From Wolbachia endosymbiont of Cylisticus convexus (GTDB lineage: Bacteria; Pseudomonadota; Alphaproteobacteria; Rickettsiales; Anaplasmataceae): a stretch of 7,985 bases of DNA. Made by a program: the position numbers and the translations under genes. The stretch spans positions 1 to 7,985 of the forward strand of contig NZ_QPIP01000105.1 in NCBI RefSeq assembly GCF_003344345.1, read 5' to 3'. The notes below the pieces were generated by a model. It was not told the origin of the DNA, searched no databases, and worked only from the letters and a program-made list of their open reading frames with translations. Below, in pieces: positions 6,647-7,985 of the stretch (the stretch's first letter is position 1; every line of letters starts with the position of its first letter).

Positions 6647-7956
6647 TTATTCCTGTTGAACTAAGATATAACCGAATTCCTGTGCCTTTTTGATTAAATT
6701 TTTTACAACTTTCTCTTTGTAACGTGTTTCATAATAATCTATTCCTCTTTCTACATATTCTTGTCCATACTTCAACATACTATAAAAGATACATGCTATT
6801 TTCCTTGCCGTAGCAGTAATCGCTTTTGGTGCACCTAGTCGTTTTTTTAACCTTCTACAATATGCACCTATTCCGCTATTGCTTCTTGATACACAATGAG
6901 CAGCCATTCGAAATGCATTCGCGGCACGATTAATGACTTTACGTGTTCTTGTGCTAAACACTTTTTCCCCTGTAATTTTATTAGCAGGGCTTAGCCCCAA
7001 CCACGAAGTAAAATGCTTTTCTGATCGCCATTTATTATAGTTAATACCAACTTCCGAAATGATAGTTTGTACAGTTAGTATATCCAATCCAGGAATTTTG
7101 GTAAAATCTATACCAGTTACTCGATATAATTCTTCATGCAAAGCAAAGTTTGGTTTACTTTTTCTATGCTTATTTTTCTCTTCACCTAACTTTTTACTCT
7201 CATCAGACTTTGTCTCAAATGTTTTATAATATTCTTCAATGCTCCTGTCACATTCTGCTACTTTTTCCTGATAAATATTATATAGCTCAAATTCTTGCTT
7301 TAATGTAAATAGGTGTTCTTTTCTATAGTTTCCTGCTAATGCTTTTGCAATAACAGATTTATCACTTTTTATTCATCCATCTCTTAGTTCAGCCAATTTT
7401 TCAGGATTACTCTCACCATCTATTATTGCTTTAATAATTTGCATTCCAGTTACACCAGTTGTATCGCTTATAACTCTATGTAGTTGAATATTCATTTGTG
7501 TTAGCGCTTTTTGCATACGCAAAGTATGTGTAGAAGCATTTTCAATTAAATTTTTACGTTGCCGAACATAACTACGCAATACACACATCTGGCCTAAATG
7601 ACCCTTGGAGTAACCCGTAACTGTGTAGTTGTTGAATCCATTGACAATCTTGCACATCTGATTTTCTCCCAGGTACATTTTTAACATGTTTTGCGTTTAC
7701 CAGTTTTACTTCAAATCCGTGTGATTCAAGTACTTGAAACAAAGGAATCCACTGTTGACTCCATGGCTACTGTATTCACTTTACATTTTTTCAACCATTT
7801 TGCTATGTTGTAGAGATCTTCCGTAAAGCAGCTAAATTTTTGTATACGTTGTTCATCGCTTCCTTCGGGTACACATACATAATGTACAGCCGAGCCAACA
7901 TCGATTCCTGCTGCATTAGGATTCGTTATCTCTAATTTACTTTTGACCTTTGCCAT
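6647..7956 (-). pseudogene. Second IS110-family transposase, two frameshifts and one nonsense codon
   Basis: A different and longer IS110 lineage than the copy at 2751-3765. The ATG at 7956 follows GGAG (7964-7967). The first frame gives NPNAAGIDVGSAVHYV (first catalytic Asp) and TVAMEST (catalytic Glu). At about 7752 the expected T-G-V-Y-W-I-P is cut to ACA-G-TGG-ATT, shifting frame. The next frame reads WIPLFQVLESHGFEVKLVNA and GRKSDVQDCQWIQQL with the remaining Asp residues. It is shifted again at about 7584-7590 after SFRPD. The third frame, CVLRSYVRQRKNLIENAS, runs to a TGA (7373-7375) where DGRIK is expected. It then continues in the same frame through KSDKSVIAKALAGNYRKEHL to PGLDILTVQTIISEVG (helix-hairpin-helix-like) and NRAANAFRMAAHC of the C-terminal domain, ending at 6647. 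About 435 codons if repaired. The flank that could carry a guide RNA lies mostly past the right edge. Confidence 0.92.
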
Positions 7957-7985
7957 TTTTAATCTCCATTATATAATAATCCATA

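Noticed and set aside
1..7985. tRNA, rRNA or CRISPR array
   Set aside because: No cloverleaf with T-loop signature, no rRNA-like blocks and no regularly spaced direct repeats were seen by eye; a covariance search would be decisive.

Overview
The window is AT-rich, saturated with decayed mobile elements, and has one ordinary host-type gene. The mix (two kinds of IS110 transposase, an IS3-type transposase, two group II introns, one large flavoprotein of unclear role) is typical of an obligate intracellular alphaproteobacterium. Wolbachia is my best guess, with Rickettsia or another endosymbiont as alternatives. That is inference from style and remembered families, not a database match.

Layout: 1-2224 (minus strand) is a group II intron with an LtrA-like reverse transcriptase/maturase that has two frameshifts and a nonsense codon and runs off the left edge. 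2225-2526 (minus) looks like the middle of a second group II intron. 2527-4019 (plus) is an IS110-family element whose transposase has lost its catalytic glutamate. 4020-4288 (minus) looks like the 5' part of that second intron, beginning GTGTG exactly where IS3 transposase homology resumes. 4289-4483 (plus) is the C-terminal end of an IS3-family transposase, followed by its probable terminal repeat to 4527. 4478-6478 (minus) is a 667-codon PHBH/MICAL-like FAD monooxygenase broken by one amber codon at codon 25, with IS3 DNA as its 3' end. 6647-7956 (minus) is a second, different IS110-family transposase with two frameshifts and one nonsense codon.

The pieces fit a nest: IS3 entered the 3' end of the flavoprotein gene, a group II intron entered the IS3 transposase, and then IS110 and another group II intron entered that first intron. 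The left halves of the nest should lie beyond position 1.

The most interesting object is the noncoding left end of the first IS110 element (2544-2720). It folds by eye into three consecutive hairpins like an IS621-type bridge RNA. One internal loop holds segments matching the target flanks and the next holds segments matching the element's own ends, around a CT dinucleotide found at both boundaries. Joining the two ends would also create a promoter (TTGACT, 17 nt, TATCTT) whose start falls at the first hairpin. The guide RNA thus appears readable and its insertion site can be decoded, although the transposase is dead.
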